DNA of 64,000 nt from Bacteroidia bacterium (GTDB taxonomy: Bacteria > Bacteroidota > Bacteroidia > Flavobacteriales > Flavobacteriaceae). Shown here in pieces: positions 48,885 through 58,920 of this stretch (position 1 is its first letter; the number at the start of each line of letters is the position of its first letter). The position numbers and the translations under genes are program-made. The stretch covers positions 1-64,000 of the forward strand of contig JAUIKY010000010.1 in NCBI GenBank assembly GCA_030430535.1, written 5' to 3'. Under the pieces are notes generated by a model. That model saw nothing but the letters and a program-made list of their open reading frames with translations. It made no database searches and had not been told where the DNA came from.

Positions 48885-51734
48885 TTACGCCTCGGCATAA
48901 GCCTCAATAGGGGTGCAGGAGCACACCAAATTGCGGTCGCCAAAGGCATCATCAACACGGCGAACACTGGGCCAAAATTTATTGTTTCTAATATATTCTA
49001 ACGGAAAGGCTGCCTCCTCACGCGAATAAGGGAAATCCCATTGGCTGGCAGTTACCATGCCCAAAGTATGCGGTGCATTTTTTAATACGTTATTGGTGTT
49101 GTCTTTTGAAACTTGGTCTATTTCCTTTTTTATGGAAATCATGGCATCACAAAAACGGTCTAGCTCCGCTTTGCTTTCACTTTCGGTAGGTTCGATCATA
49201 AGCGTTCCAGCTACGGGGAACGATACCGTTGGCGCATGGAAACCATAGTCAATCAAGCGTTTTGCTATGTCGCTAACCTCTATGCCGTGGGCTTTAAACG
49301 GACGACAATCTACAATCATTTCGTGGGCGGCTCTACCGCGTTCGCCCGAATATAGGGTGTCGAAACTGCCTTGAAGGCGCTGCTTTATGTAGTTGGCATT
49401 TAAAATGGCTGTTTTTGTGGCAGCGGTTAAACCTTCTGCACCAAGCATTTTAATGTAACCATAAGAGATCAAGCATACCAAAGCCGATCCAAAAGGCGCT
49501 GCAGAAATGGCTGTAATGGCTTTGTCGCCTCCTGTTTTAACAACGGGATTGCCCGGTAAAAAGGGTACCAATTGTTCTGCTACGCAAATAGGACCTACGC
49601 CAGGGCCACCACCACCATGGGGAATAGCAAAAGTTTTGTGTAGGTTGAGGTGGCATACATCGGCACCAATGTTTCCAGGGTTGGTCAATCCTACTTGAGC
49701 GTTCATGTTGGCGCCATCCATATATACTTGTCCGCCGTTATCGTGAATAATTTTGGTGATTTCCCTGATGGCCGATTCGTAAACACCGTGGGTAGATGGG
49801 TACGTCACCATCAAACAAGATAGGTTGTCTTTGTGCAATTCGGCTTTTTCCCTTAAATCGTCTACATCTATATTGCCTTCATCGGTCGATTTGGTCACAA
49901 CAACCTTCATCCCGGCCATTACTGCAGTGGCAGGATTGGTGCCGTGTGCTGACGATGGAATTAAGCAGATATTTCTGTGTTGCTCGCCACGCGATTCGTG
50001 GTAAGCTTTAATAACCATTAAGCCTGCAAATTCGCCTTGAGCACCGGAGTTTGGTTGTAATGATGTCGCGGCAAATCCAGTGATTTCTGTCAATTGGTCT
50101 TCCAATTCTTTTAAAACCTTGGTGTAGCCTTTGGCTTGTTTCAGTGGTGCAAACGGATGGATATTGGCCCACTTATAAATGCTCAATGGCAACATTTCGG
50201 AAGCAGCATTAAGTTTCATGGTGCACGATCCCAATGAAATCATAGAGTGGTTTAGAGCCAAATCCTTACGCTCTAAGTTTTTCATGTAGCGCATCAATTC
50301 AGTTTCGGAATGATACAGGTTGAAAACGGGGTCGGTTAAAAAATCTGATGTTCTTTTAACGGTATCGTCGATGCTGTTTTCATCAGTAATGTTAGAAATA
50401 ACAATGGTCTCTTCGTTAGCCGCTTCAGCAAATACCGAAATCAAATAGTTAAGGTCTCGGATTGATGTGGTTTCATTAATGGAAATTGTTACCGTTTTTT
50501 TATCGGGATAATATAGGTTGACCTTTTTATCGGTAGCTACTTTTTTGATTTTCTTCGCTTTGGTTTTGATTTGAAGCGTATCAAAATAAGAGCTGTTTAC
50601 CTGTTCATAACCCAAACGTTTTAGGGCATTGGCCAGAATTACGGTGCGGTTGTGCACTTTATTGGCAATGAATTTAAGTCCTTTTGGTCCGTGATAAACG
50701 GCATACATGCTCGCCATAACGGCCAACAATACTTGTGCGGTACAAATATTTGAGGTGGCTTTATCCCGTTTAATGTGCTGCTCTCGGGTTTGTAGCGCCA
50801 TACGCAAAGCACGGTTGCCATCCATATCTTTGGTTACGCCAATAATACGCCCGGGGAGGTCACGTTTGTAAGCTTCCTTGGTGGCAAAATAGGCTGCATG
50901 TGGCCCACCGTAGCCCATTGGGATTCCGAAACGTTGCGTAGTACCAACTACCACATCGGCACCGAATTTTCCGGGAGCTTCCAGTTTTACCAAACTCAAA
51001 ATATCGGCAGCCACGGCCACTTTTATGCGTGAATTATTGGCCTTTTTTATAAATGACTTTATATCGGTGATTTGTCCGTGTTTCCCTGGGTATTGTAAAA
51101 TGGCTCCGAAAAATTCTTCAGAAAAATCAAAATCATCTTCTTTTCCTACCACCAATTCAACGCCAATAGGGGTAGCCCTAGTTTGTAAAGTAGAAAGTGT
51201 TTGAGGTAAAATATGTTCAGAAACAAAAAACTTGTTGATGCCCGCTTTTTTCTGGTCGCGCTCACGAACGGCAAATAGTAAGCTCATGGCTTCGGCGGCG
51301 GCAGTAGCTTCATCTAAAAGCGAAGCGTTGGCAATTTCCATTCCCGTTAAATCAATCACCATGGTTTGGAAGTTTAAAAGGGCTTCCAATCTACCTTGGG
51401 CAATTTCGGCTTGATAGGGCGTGTACGCCGTGTACCAACCCGGATTTTCAAGAATGTTACGCTGAATTACAGCCGGCATAATGGTAGGATGGTAACCCAA
51501 ACCAATGTATGTGGTGTATGCTTTGTTCTTTTTTGAAAGCTCATGAATGTGTAACAAATACTCATGTTCGGTCATGGGTTCGTCCAAATCCAACTCCTTT
51601 TTTAAGCGAATGTCGTCCGGAATGGTTTCGTATATCAATTGGTCTAAACTGTCAAGACCAAGGGCGTCCAACATTTGTTTTTGATCGGTTTCACTGGGGC
51701 CGATATGACGTAGGGCAAATGCGTTAGTATTCAT
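48885..51734 (-). CDS. gcvP: Glycine dehydrogenase (aminomethyl-transferring)
   Basis: 949 aa; [25 protein letters not shown] site; [11 protein letters not shown]. Confidence 0.97.
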   Translation of the reverse strand: MNTNAFALRHIGPSETDQKQMLDALGLDSLDQLIYETIPDDIRLKKELDLDEPMTEHEYLLHIHELSKKNKAYTTYIGLGYHPTIMPAVIQRNILENPGWYTAYTPYQAEIAQGRLEALLNFQTMVIDLTGMEIANASLLDEATAAAEAMSLLFAVRERDQKKAGINKFFVSEHILPQTLSTLQTRATPIGVELVVGKEDDFDFSEEFFGAILQYPGKHGQITDIKSFIKKANNSRIKVAVAADILSLVKLEAPGKFGADVVVGTTQRFGIPMGYGGPHAAYFATKEAYKRDLPGRIIGVTKDMDGNRALRMALQTREQHIKRDKATSNICTAQVLLAVMASMYAVYHGPKGLKFIANKVHNRTVILANALKRLGYEQVNSSYFDTLQIKTKAKKIKKVATDKKVNLYYPDKKTVTISINETTSIRDLNYLISVFAEAANEETIVISNITDENSIDDTVKRTSDFLTDPVFNLYHSETELMRYMKNLERKDLALNHSMISLGSCTMKLNAASEMLPLSIYKWANIHPFAPLKQAKGYTKVLKELEDQLTEITGFAATSLQPNSGAQGEFAGLMVIKAYHESRGEQHRNICLIPSSAHGTNPATAVMAGMKVVVTKSTDEGNIDVDDLREKAELHKDNLSCLMVTYPSTHGVYESAIREITKIIHDNGGQVYMDGANMNAQVGLTNPGNIGADVCHLNLHKTFAIPHGGGGPGVGPICVAEQLVPFLPGNPVVKTGGDKAITAISAAPFGSALVCLISYGYIKMLGAEGLTAATKTAILNANYIKQRLQGSFDTLYSGERGRAAHEMIVDCRPFKAHGIEVSDIAKRLIDYGFHAPTVSFPVAGTLMIEPTESESKAELDRFCDAMISIKKEIDQVSKDNTNNVLKNAPHTLGMVTASQWDFPYSREEAAFPLEYIRNNKFWPSVRRVDDAFGDRNLVCSCTPIEAYAEA

Positions 51735-51856
51735 GAATTTTAGGTTTTCAAAAAATGATTCGCAAAAATAAGCATTATTTAAGGCTTTTTATTGCATAAA
51801 ATGGAAAGTTTTCAACCGCAAGGAACTCTTATCAACAGTTTGATTATTTTTGTTTA

Positions 51857-52690
51857 ATGAGGGTGTTTAAGCAACTTTTCGATTTTTACATTAATGCCAG
51901 CATCCATGTGGCTTTGGCAGTGTATGCACTCTCTTGGGTGACGCTTTTTGAGTTTGAAATCCCTTACGATGAAAACGTGTTATATTTTATATTTTATGCA
52001 TCAATCACCGGATATAACTTTGTAAAGTACTTTGGTGTAGCCAAATTTCATCACAGAAGTTTGGCCAATTGGCTTAAAACCATCCAAATATTTTCTTTTT
52101 TCTGTTTTTTGTTGATGTGTTACTATGCTTGGCAATTAAATCAAAGCACGTTGTTGTGTATTGCCGTTTTTGGGCTAATCACCTTTTTTTATGCCATTCC
52201 ATTTTTGCCGAAACATTTTTTTGTGGACCAACAGCAAAATTTAAGGAGTGTAAGCGGACTCAAAATTTATTTAATAGCCTTGGTGTGGAGTGGGGTTACT
52301 GTGTTTTTGCCGTTAATAAACAATGGATATCCAATAAATTGGGATGTGATCATTACCGCTATTCAACGTTTTATTTTTGTTATAGTACTGATGTTGCCTT
52401 TTGAAATTCGTGATTTGGCATTCGACAGTTTAAAACTCTCTACTGTGCCACAAAAAATTGGAGTTTTGGCCACGAAACTATTGGGGATGGTTTTACTTAC
52501 GGTAATGTTTTTTATGGAGTTTTTGAAAGATGAAACGGCAACGTTATGGATTGTGGTTTTGGCGGTGGTTGCTGTTGTAACGGGGTGGTTTGTGTTGTGT
52601 TCTAAAACGGGAAGGAATAAATATTATACGGCGTTTTGGGTTGAAGGGTTGCCTATTTTATGGTTGGCGCTGTTACTTTTGTTGGGCTAG
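51857..52690 (+). CDS. Multi-pass membrane protein, UbiA-like topology
   Basis: 277 aa, ~8 hydrophobic segments; no decisive motif. Confidence 0.55.
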   Translation: MRVFKQLFDFYINASIHVALAVYALSWVTLFEFEIPYDENVLYFIFYASITGYNFVKYFGVAKFHHRSLANWLKTIQIFSFFCFLLMCYYAWQLNQSTLLCIAVFGLITFFYAIPFLPKHFFVDQQQNLRSVSGLKIYLIALVWSGVTVFLPLINNGYPINWDVIITAIQRFIFVIVLMLPFEIRDLAFDSLKLSTVPQKIGVLATKLLGMVLLTVMFFMEFLKDETATLWIVVLAVVAVVTGWFVLCSKTGRNKYYTAFWVEGLPILWLALLLLLG

Positions 52691-52950
52691 ACCGATTGCT
52701 CTTCCATGGCCTTTTTTAATTTCCTTTTCATGTTTTCTTTACAGGCTGTGTCTAAGCATTCTAATTTTGAGTGTTTTACAACTTGGGTTAATTTGCTGTT
52801 GTTTTTGGTGTATTTACGGCAGGCTCTGCAGTAAACTAGGTGTAGGTTCAGTATTATTTTTTCCCAAAATGTAGCCTCACAATACTGTGCTTTGTCGCAT
52901 ACATGATTCACTTTTTCGCAAGGCATAAACACCTTAAATTTTGCACACAT
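52687..52950 (-). CDS. Short ZAS-like Cys-rich protein, putative anti-sigma factor
   Basis: HLVYCRAC fits HxxxCxxC; immediately follows the ECF sigma gene when started at MCAKFKVF. Confidence 0.6.
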   Translation of the reverse strand: MCAKFKVFMPCEKVNHVCDKAQYCEATFWEKIILNLHLVYCRACRKYTKNNSKLTQVVKHSKLECLDTACKENMKRKLKKAMEEQSV

Positions 52951-52952
52951 AA

Positions 52953-53507
52953 TTAAAACCAATTTTCTTTTAGGCATTCGGCTAAGGCAGTACGTGCCCT
53001 GTGGATGATTACCCAAAGGTTAGACGGTGTAATATTCAGTTCATTACAAATTGCCTCTGTATCGTGACCCAAAATGGTTTTCATTTTAAAAACCTCGGCT
53101 TGTTTTTTGGGCAGCTTGTCTAAGCAATTGTATATGGCATCTCCAAGTTCTTCGTTTTCAAGGGTGTCTTGGGCGGTTTTGTCAAATGGGTCGCCAACGC
53201 GTTCTTCCAGCCAATCGCCCTCATTTTCATCTCCCGAGTTGTAGTTCATCCTAACTTCGGCCTGGCCTTTGTTAGAATTTATTTTTCGGTAATAATCTAT
53301 AATTTTTCGCTTTAAAATGGAGATGAGCCAAGTGCGTTCACTAGCTTCTCCTTTAAAGTTTTTCATGGATTTGAGTCCAGCCAAAAAGGTGTCCTGCACC
53401 AAATCTTGCGCAACTTCTCTATCGCTTACGCGGGAAATGGTGTAGTTGAACAAGTAGTCGGAATATAAATCGATCCACTTGTTGGGGTCTATTTGGTGGT
53501 TGGGCAT
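52953..53507 (-). CDS. ECF-type RNA polymerase sigma factor
   Basis: Region 2 REVAQDLVQDTFLAGLKSMKNF...LISILKRKIIDYYRK; region 4 LPKKQAEVFKMK; start trimmed to MPNHQID. Confidence 0.92.
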   Translation of the reverse strand: MPNHQIDPNKWIDLYSDYLFNYTISRVSDREVAQDLVQDTFLAGLKSMKNFKGEASERTWLISILKRKIIDYYRKINSNKGQAEVRMNYNSGDENEGDWLEERVGDPFDKTAQDTLENEELGDAIYNCLDKLPKKQAEVFKMKTILGHDTEAICNELNITPSNLWVIIHRARTALAECLKENWF

Positions 53508-53597
53508 TTTTATGCTGTTTTCTGTTATCAAAAATAGTGTAAAAATGTTACATATTAATCTTGTTACATATTTCAATATTTTCATTAATTTTAGAAT

Positions 53598-54530
53598 ATG
53601 TCTAAATCACACTACAACAGACGCGACGTTTTAAAACTTTCAGGCCTTGCCGGGATGGGAGCATTACTGCTCCCCATGATGTCTGGGTTCGACGATGAAA
53701 CCGGAATGTTGAAAAGAAAAATTCCTTCTTCAAGCCAATGGTTGCCTGTTGTGGGATTGGGCACTTGGCAAACTTTTGATGTGGGCGATTCGGTAGCAGA
53801 ACGAAAAGTGCTCACGGAAGTATTGCATAAAATGAACAGCTTGGGTGGACGTGTGATAGATTCTTCGCCAATGTACGGAATTTCAGAGCACGTGGTTGGC
53901 GATTTAACGCAAGGTAAAAGTTTTTCAAACGATTTGTTTTATGCCACTAAAGTTTGGACTACTGGCAAAGAAGCTGGAATACGCCAAATGAATACGTCGT
54001 TTGAACTGATGAAACGCAAACAAATGGATTTGATGCAGATCCATAATTTGGTCGATTGGAAAACCCATGTGAAAACATTACGGGCATGGAAAGAAAGCGG
54101 AAAGATTAAATATTGGGGCATTACCCACTATACCAATTCGGCGCATTCCGATTTGGAACGGGTTATCAAATCCGAACGCCCCGATTTTGTGCAATTCAAT
54201 TATTCTATAATGTCTCGGCATGCCGAAAAATCACTGTTCGAAACCGTTAGGCAAAATGGTACCGCGGTTTTAATCAATCGTCCCTATGAAGGCGGAAATT
54301 TGTTTAGGGCCACTAAAGGCAAAACTTTGCCGGATTGGACAAAAGAGTTTGGCATTAAAAGTTGGGGGCAGTTCTTTTTAAAATTTATACTCTCGAATGA
54401 ATTAGTGAATTGTGTAATTCCGGGTACTTCCAAACCCCATCATATGGTTGACAATATGATGGCCGGATATGGTAAAATGCCCGACCAACATACCCGCGAA
54501 AAAATGTATAATTACATTAAAAATCTTTAA
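53598..54530 (+). CDS. Aldo/keto reductase with Tat-like signal
   Basis: NRRDVLKLSGLAGMGALLLP; GLGTWQTFDVG, WGITHYTNSAHSDLE. Confidence 0.88.
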   Translation: MSKSHYNRRDVLKLSGLAGMGALLLPMMSGFDDETGMLKRKIPSSSQWLPVVGLGTWQTFDVGDSVAERKVLTEVLHKMNSLGGRVIDSSPMYGISEHVVGDLTQGKSFSNDLFYATKVWTTGKEAGIRQMNTSFELMKRKQMDLMQIHNLVDWKTHVKTLRAWKESGKIKYWGITHYTNSAHSDLERVIKSERPDFVQFNYSIMSRHAEKSLFETVRQNGTAVLINRPYEGGNLFRATKGKTLPDWTKEFGIKSWGQFFLKFILSNELVNCVIPGTSKPHHMVDNMMAGYGKMPDQHTREKMYNYIKNL

Positions 54531-54636
54531 TTTAAAATTAAATACGATTAATTAAGCATTGTTTTTCAGTTGGATAATTTTTTTTGTAGAAAACCTATTT
54601 AGATTATCTTATTATCATTAAATTAATACCCTGTCG

Positions 54637-54756
54637 TGTCAGGTTGAGCGGAGTCGAAACCCAATCAAAATCCTAATTTTTCAAGACCTTTCGTTCTGCT
54701 TCGCAAAGTGCTTTCAAAGAAATATATTTCTTTTTCAACCAATGCTCAAGGTGACA
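54637..54756. repeat. Repeat/MITE-like element with inverted ends (TGTCAGGTTGAGC...GCTCAAGGTGACA)
   Basis: 13-nt imperfect TIRs (11/13); contains TTGAGCGGAGTCGAAA motif. Confidence 0.6.
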
Positions 54757-54832
54757 ATAGTCCATTTTATTGAGGATACAAGCGTTGTTTTTAGATTATT
54801 AATCGAGCTCACGTTAATTTAGCATTGGCTTA

Positions 54833-56896
54833 TTATTTTTCAATCAATCCAGCTCGGCGCAATAGCGCTTCTGGTTGGGGTTCCTTTCCGCGGAAACGTT
54901 TGTAAAGCGTCATAGGGTCTTCTGATCCGCCTTGCGACAACACATTATCCTTAAATTTTCGGGCAACGGTTTCGCTGAAAATACCTTCTTCCTTAAACAT
55001 TTCGAAAGCATCGGCATCGAGTACTTCGGCCCATTTATAACTGTAGTAACCCGATGAATAACCACCTTGAAAAATATGCGAAAACGAGGTGCTCATACAG
55101 TTTTCGGCCACATCAGGGTACAATTTGGTGCTTTCAAACGCTTTATTTTCAAAGTCTTTTACCGAAAATGCTTTTAAAGATTCATCATCGTGCTTGCTCT
55201 GAGCGAAGTCGAAGTGCCAGCTCATATCCAACAAGCCAAAACTTAATTGGCGTAGCGTTTGCATACCTTCGTGAAAAGTGGCTGAGGCTTTTATTTTTTC
55301 AATGAGTTCCATGGGAATCACTTCGCCTGTTTCGTAGTGTGTGGCAAATAACTCCAAGGCTTCTTTTTCGTAGCACCAATTTTCTAAAACTTGGCTGGGC
55401 AACTCCACAAAATCCCAAAAAACACTGGTGCCCGATAAACTGGGGTAGGTGGTATTAGCCAGCATACCGTGTAGGGCGTGCCCAAATTCGTGGAACAGCG
55501 TCGTCACTTCATTAAAGGTTAAAAGCGACGGTTTGGTTTTGGTCGGTTTAGTAAAATTGCAAACTATGGAAATATGCGGACGACTATTTTCGCCATCTTT
55601 TACATATTGTGGTTTGTAAACCGTCATCCAAGCACCGTTGCGTTTTCCGGGTCTTGGGAAAAAATCGGCGTATAAAATGGAAACATAATTACCGTTGCTA
55701 TCGGTTACTTTATAGGTTAAAACTTCGTCGTGGTATTTGTCGATGTCGTTTATTTCTTCAAAATGTAAGCCGTAAAGTTTGTTGGAAACGGTAAACACCC
55801 CCTTTATGACATTTTCTAGTTTGAAATAGGGTTTCAGTTTTTCGTCATCCAAATCAAAAAGCTTTTGTTTTAGCTTTTCAGAATAGTAGGCGCCATCCCA
55901 TTTTTGAAGCTGGTCTATGCCGTCTAATTCCTTAGCGAATTGTTCCAGATTTTTAAATTCCCGTTCGGCCGCTGGTTTAGCTTTTTCCAATAATTCGTTT
56001 AAAAATTTTTCAACGGTTTCCGGTGTTTTTGCCATGCGCTCTTCCAAAACAAAATGGGCGTGGGTTTTGTAGCCTAACAAGTTGGCGCGTTCGTGCCGTA
56101 GTTTGGCGAGGTTCAATACATTTTCTTGATTATCTAATTCGTCATTATGGAATCCTTTTGCTCCAAAGGCTATGGCCAGTTTTTTTCGCAATTCGCGGTT
56201 ATCGGCATAAGTCATAAACGGAATGTAGCTGGGGTAATCCAGTGTGATTAACCAGCCCTCTTTACCTTTGGCTTCAGCCGTTTGTGCGGCAGCTTCTTTA
56301 GCACCTTCTGGCAGCCCAGACAAATCGTCTTCATTGGTAATGTGCAATTCAAACTTATTGGTCTCGGCCAGTACGTTCTCGCCAAACTTCAGTTTCAGTT
56401 GGCTCAATTTTTTATCGATTTCCCGTAATTTTAGTTTTTTGTCTTCGGGCAAATTGGCACCGTTCCGCGAAAAGCTTTTGTATTTTTTGTCGAGGAGCGT
56501 TTGTTGCTCAATACTTAATTCAAGTTGGTCTTTTTGCTCGTAAACGGCTTTAACACGCTTGAACAAGTCTTCATTTAATGTAATATCATTACTGAATTCT
56601 GAAAGTAAAGGCGATACTTCCTGTGCTATTTTTTGAATCTTCTCATTGGTTTCGGCAGAATTCAAATTAAAAAAAATACTCGAAATGCGGTCTAATTGCT
56701 CCCCCGAAAAATCTAGTGCTTCAATCGTGTTTTCAAAAGTGGGTGCTTCGGCGTTGTTTACAATGGCATCTATTTCGTTTTTAGCGATTTTGATGGCTTC
56801 TTTTATCGTTGGAAGAAAATCTGAATTTTCAATTTTCGAAAAAGGAGCGGTGTTATATTTAGTATTAAACGGAGTAATTAGCGATTTCTTTATCAT
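54833..56896 (-). CDS. M3-family metallopeptidase (oligopeptidase A/Dcp-like)
   Basis: TLFHEFGHALHGML (HExxH); FSHIFQGGYSSGYYSYKWAEVLDADAF. Confidence 0.94.
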   Translation of the reverse strand: MIKKSLITPFNTKYNTAPFSKIENSDFLPTIKEAIKIAKNEIDAIVNNAEAPTFENTIEALDFSGEQLDRISSIFFNLNSAETNEKIQKIAQEVSPLLSEFSNDITLNEDLFKRVKAVYEQKDQLELSIEQQTLLDKKYKSFSRNGANLPEDKKLKLREIDKKLSQLKLKFGENVLAETNKFELHITNEDDLSGLPEGAKEAAAQTAEAKGKEGWLITLDYPSYIPFMTYADNRELRKKLAIAFGAKGFHNDELDNQENVLNLAKLRHERANLLGYKTHAHFVLEERMAKTPETVEKFLNELLEKAKPAAEREFKNLEQFAKELDGIDQLQKWDGAYYSEKLKQKLFDLDDEKLKPYFKLENVIKGVFTVSNKLYGLHFEEINDIDKYHDEVLTYKVTDSNGNYVSILYADFFPRPGKRNGAWMTVYKPQYVKDGENSRPHISIVCNFTKPTKTKPSLLTFNEVTTLFHEFGHALHGMLANTTYPSLSGTSVFWDFVELPSQVLENWCYEKEALELFATHYETGEVIPMELIEKIKASATFHEGMQTLRQLSFGLLDMSWHFDFAQSKHDDESLKAFSVKDFENKAFESTKLYPDVAENCMSTSFSHIFQGGYSSGYYSYKWAEVLDADAFEMFKEEGIFSETVARKFKDNVLSQGGSEDPMTLYKRFRGKEPQPEALLRRAGLIEK

Positions 56897-56953
56897 TTTT
56901 GTAATGAATGTGTTAAAAATTAATTTTACTATGTATGCATAATAAAATTTTTA

Positions 56954-56961
56954 TATTTTTG
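56954..56961 (+). promoter_or_regulatory. -7 box (TATTTTTG) of sRNA candidate
   Basis: TAnnTTTG match, + strand, no + strand CDS follows. Confidence 0.45.
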
Positions 56962-56965
56962 CAGC

Positions 56966-57045
56966 CGACAATAAGGAAGAGTGACTAACTCATGAGATTA
57001 TTTGTTAATAGCTGGAAAGCCCTGAACTTAGTTCGGGGCTTTTTT
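56966..57045 (+). ncRNA. Putative small RNA between an M3 peptidase gene and purE
   Basis: -7 box just upstream; ends in AAAGCCCTGAAC-tta-GTTCGGGGCTTT-TTT terminator on the + strand. Confidence 0.45.
57016..57045 (+). terminator. Rho-independent terminator
   Basis: 12-bp stem, 3-nt loop, T-run only on + strand. Confidence 0.8.
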
Positions 57046-57057
57046 ATTGCCATGCTA

Positions 57058-57537
57058 CTAAAGGTCTTTGGCCGATTCGTGTACCTTAACTTTAAGGCCT
57101 TCTTTGTAAGCTACTATTTTATCGAGTACGCATTTGTCGCTCGCACCAATAATTTGAGCGGCTAAAATGCCAGCGTTTTTGGCACCGTTAAGTGCCACAG
57201 TTGCGACGGGGACACCGCCTGGCATTTGTAAAATAGACAATACAGAATCCCATCCGTCGATGGAATTGCTGCTTTTTACGGGAACGCCAATAACGGGCAA
57301 TGGCGATAACGAAGCAATCATGCCCGGTAAATGGGCTGCACCACCAGCGCCAGCAACAATAACTGAAACCCCACGGTTGTGTGCGTTTTTGCCGTAATCG
57401 AAAAGTTTTTCGGGAGTACGGTGTGCCGAAACAATATCGACTTCTACTTCAATGTCAAATCCTTTTAAAATATCTATGGCATCTTGCATAACGGGAAGAT
57501 CGCTTTTGCTTCCCATAATAACTCCTACTTTACTCAT
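57058..57537 (-). CDS. purE: N5-carboxyaminoimidazole ribonucleotide mutase
   Basis: MGSKSDLPVM, SAHRTPEKL, AGAGGAAHLPGM. Confidence 0.97.
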   Translation of the reverse strand: MSKVGVIMGSKSDLPVMQDAIDILKGFDIEVEVDIVSAHRTPEKLFDYGKNAHNRGVSVIVAGAGGAAHLPGMIASLSPLPVIGVPVKSSNSIDGWDSVLSILQMPGGVPVATVALNGAKNAGILAAQIIGASDKCVLDKIVAYKEGLKVKVHESAKDL

Positions 57538-57625
57538 ATATTTAAATTTTTAAAATTCCAAAAACACAAAAAATCAAAATAGAAATAAACTCTGTAGTTG
57601 GAATTTAGTGTTTGTTTTTTGTGAT

Positions 57626-58780
57626 TTATGTGCTTATCACCTTTATCGTTTTCTTTACATCTTCGGCCACTTTACGGGCTTGGCTCAAATCTTCGTCAAC
57701 AATGGTAACGTGCCCCATTTTACGGAACGGTCGGGTTTGTTTTTTTCCATAAATGTGTGGGGTAACCCCATCCATTTTCATAATGCTTTCAATGTTTTGG
57801 TAAACCACGTTTCCGGTGTGGCCTTCGGCGCCCACTAAATTCACCATAACGCCGCCCACTTTGCTGTCGGTTCTTCCCAAAGGTAAGTCTAAAATGGCAC
57901 GGATGTGCTGCTCAAACTGCGATGTGTAGCTCGCCTCAATGGTTTGGTGACCCGAATTGTGGGGACGAGGCGCTACCTCATTGATTAAAATTTGGTCGTC
58001 TTGGGTTTGGAACATTTCAACAGCCAATAAACCAACATGGTTGAACGCTTTTGAAACACTTAAAGCTACTTCTTGTGCTTTTTTGGCAACGGTTTTATCG
58101 ATTCTTGCAGGGCAAATAACATATTCCACTTGGTTGGCTTCGGGATGGAATTCCATTTCTACCACCGGATAGGTTTTGATGTCGCCCGAAGCATTTCTGG
58201 CTACAATTACGGCTAACTCATTTTTAAAAGGCACCAAGTTTTCGGCAATGCATTCGCCTTTTGGCAAACCTTCCAAATCGGAAAGTTGACGAACCACTTT
58301 TACGCCGTTACCGTCGTAACCAAATTGAGCCGCCTTCCAAACGAAGGGCAGTTGGAGTCCGCCGTTTTCAATGGCGTCTTCAATTTCCGAAAGGTAGGCA
58401 AATCTTGAAAACGGAGCGGTTGGCAAACCGTTATCAACATAAAACAACTTTTGTTTCGCTTTATTTTGAATGGTTCGTAATGTTTTTGAAGCCGGATATA
58501 CTTTTATGCCTTCTTTTTCAAGGGCTTCCAAGGCATCGACGTTTACGTTTTCAATTTCAATAGTCAATACATCTACTTGTTTTCCGAAGTTGTAAACGGC
58601 ATCAAAATCCATTAAATTGCCCAAATGGAATTCATCGCATGCAATTTTACATGGCGCATCTTCGCTCGCTTCTAACACACAAGTGTAAATATCAAATTTT
58701 CTGGTATTGTAAAGCAGCATTTTTCCGAGTTGTCCGCCGCCTAAAATACCGAGTTTAAAATCTGAAGAAAAGTAATTCAT
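57626..58780 (-). CDS. purK: 5-(carboxyamino)imidazole ribonucleotide synthase
   Basis: GILGGGQLGKML, ATP-grasp, EVAPRPHNSGHQTIEA. Confidence 0.96.
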   Translation of the reverse strand: MNYFSSDFKLGILGGGQLGKMLLYNTRKFDIYTCVLEASEDAPCKIACDEFHLGNLMDFDAVYNFGKQVDVLTIEIENVNVDALEALEKEGIKVYPASKTLRTIQNKAKQKLFYVDNGLPTAPFSRFAYLSEIEDAIENGGLQLPFVWKAAQFGYDGNGVKVVRQLSDLEGLPKGECIAENLVPFKNELAVIVARNASGDIKTYPVVEMEFHPEANQVEYVICPARIDKTVAKKAQEVALSVSKAFNHVGLLAVEMFQTQDDQILINEVAPRPHNSGHQTIEASYTSQFEQHIRAILDLPLGRTDSKVGGVMVNLVGAEGHTGNVVYQNIESIMKMDGVTPHIYGKKQTRPFRKMGHVTIVDEDLSQARKVAEDVKKTIKVIST

Positions 58781-58891
58781 TTTGAGAAAAATTTAGCTAA
58801 AACCTTGAAATTGTTCCGCAAAAATACACTTAAATCTTAAATTAGTTCCCAAAACATAAATCAAAAAATGGTTATTGGTCAATCTATTGAT

Positions 58892-58899
58892 TATCTTTG
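58892..58899 (+). promoter_or_regulatory. -7 box (TATCTTTG) upstream of hpt-adk
   Basis: TAnnTTTG match overlapping the ORF-track TTG start. Confidence 0.5.
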
Positions 58900-58920
58900 C
58901 CACTTTCTAAAATAGTAACC

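Noticed and set aside
56992-57160. Small ORF starting MRLFVNSWKALNLVRGFF within the sRNA candidate
   Set aside because: Runs through the terminator and antisense into purE; shorter than the ORF track limit and not protein-like.
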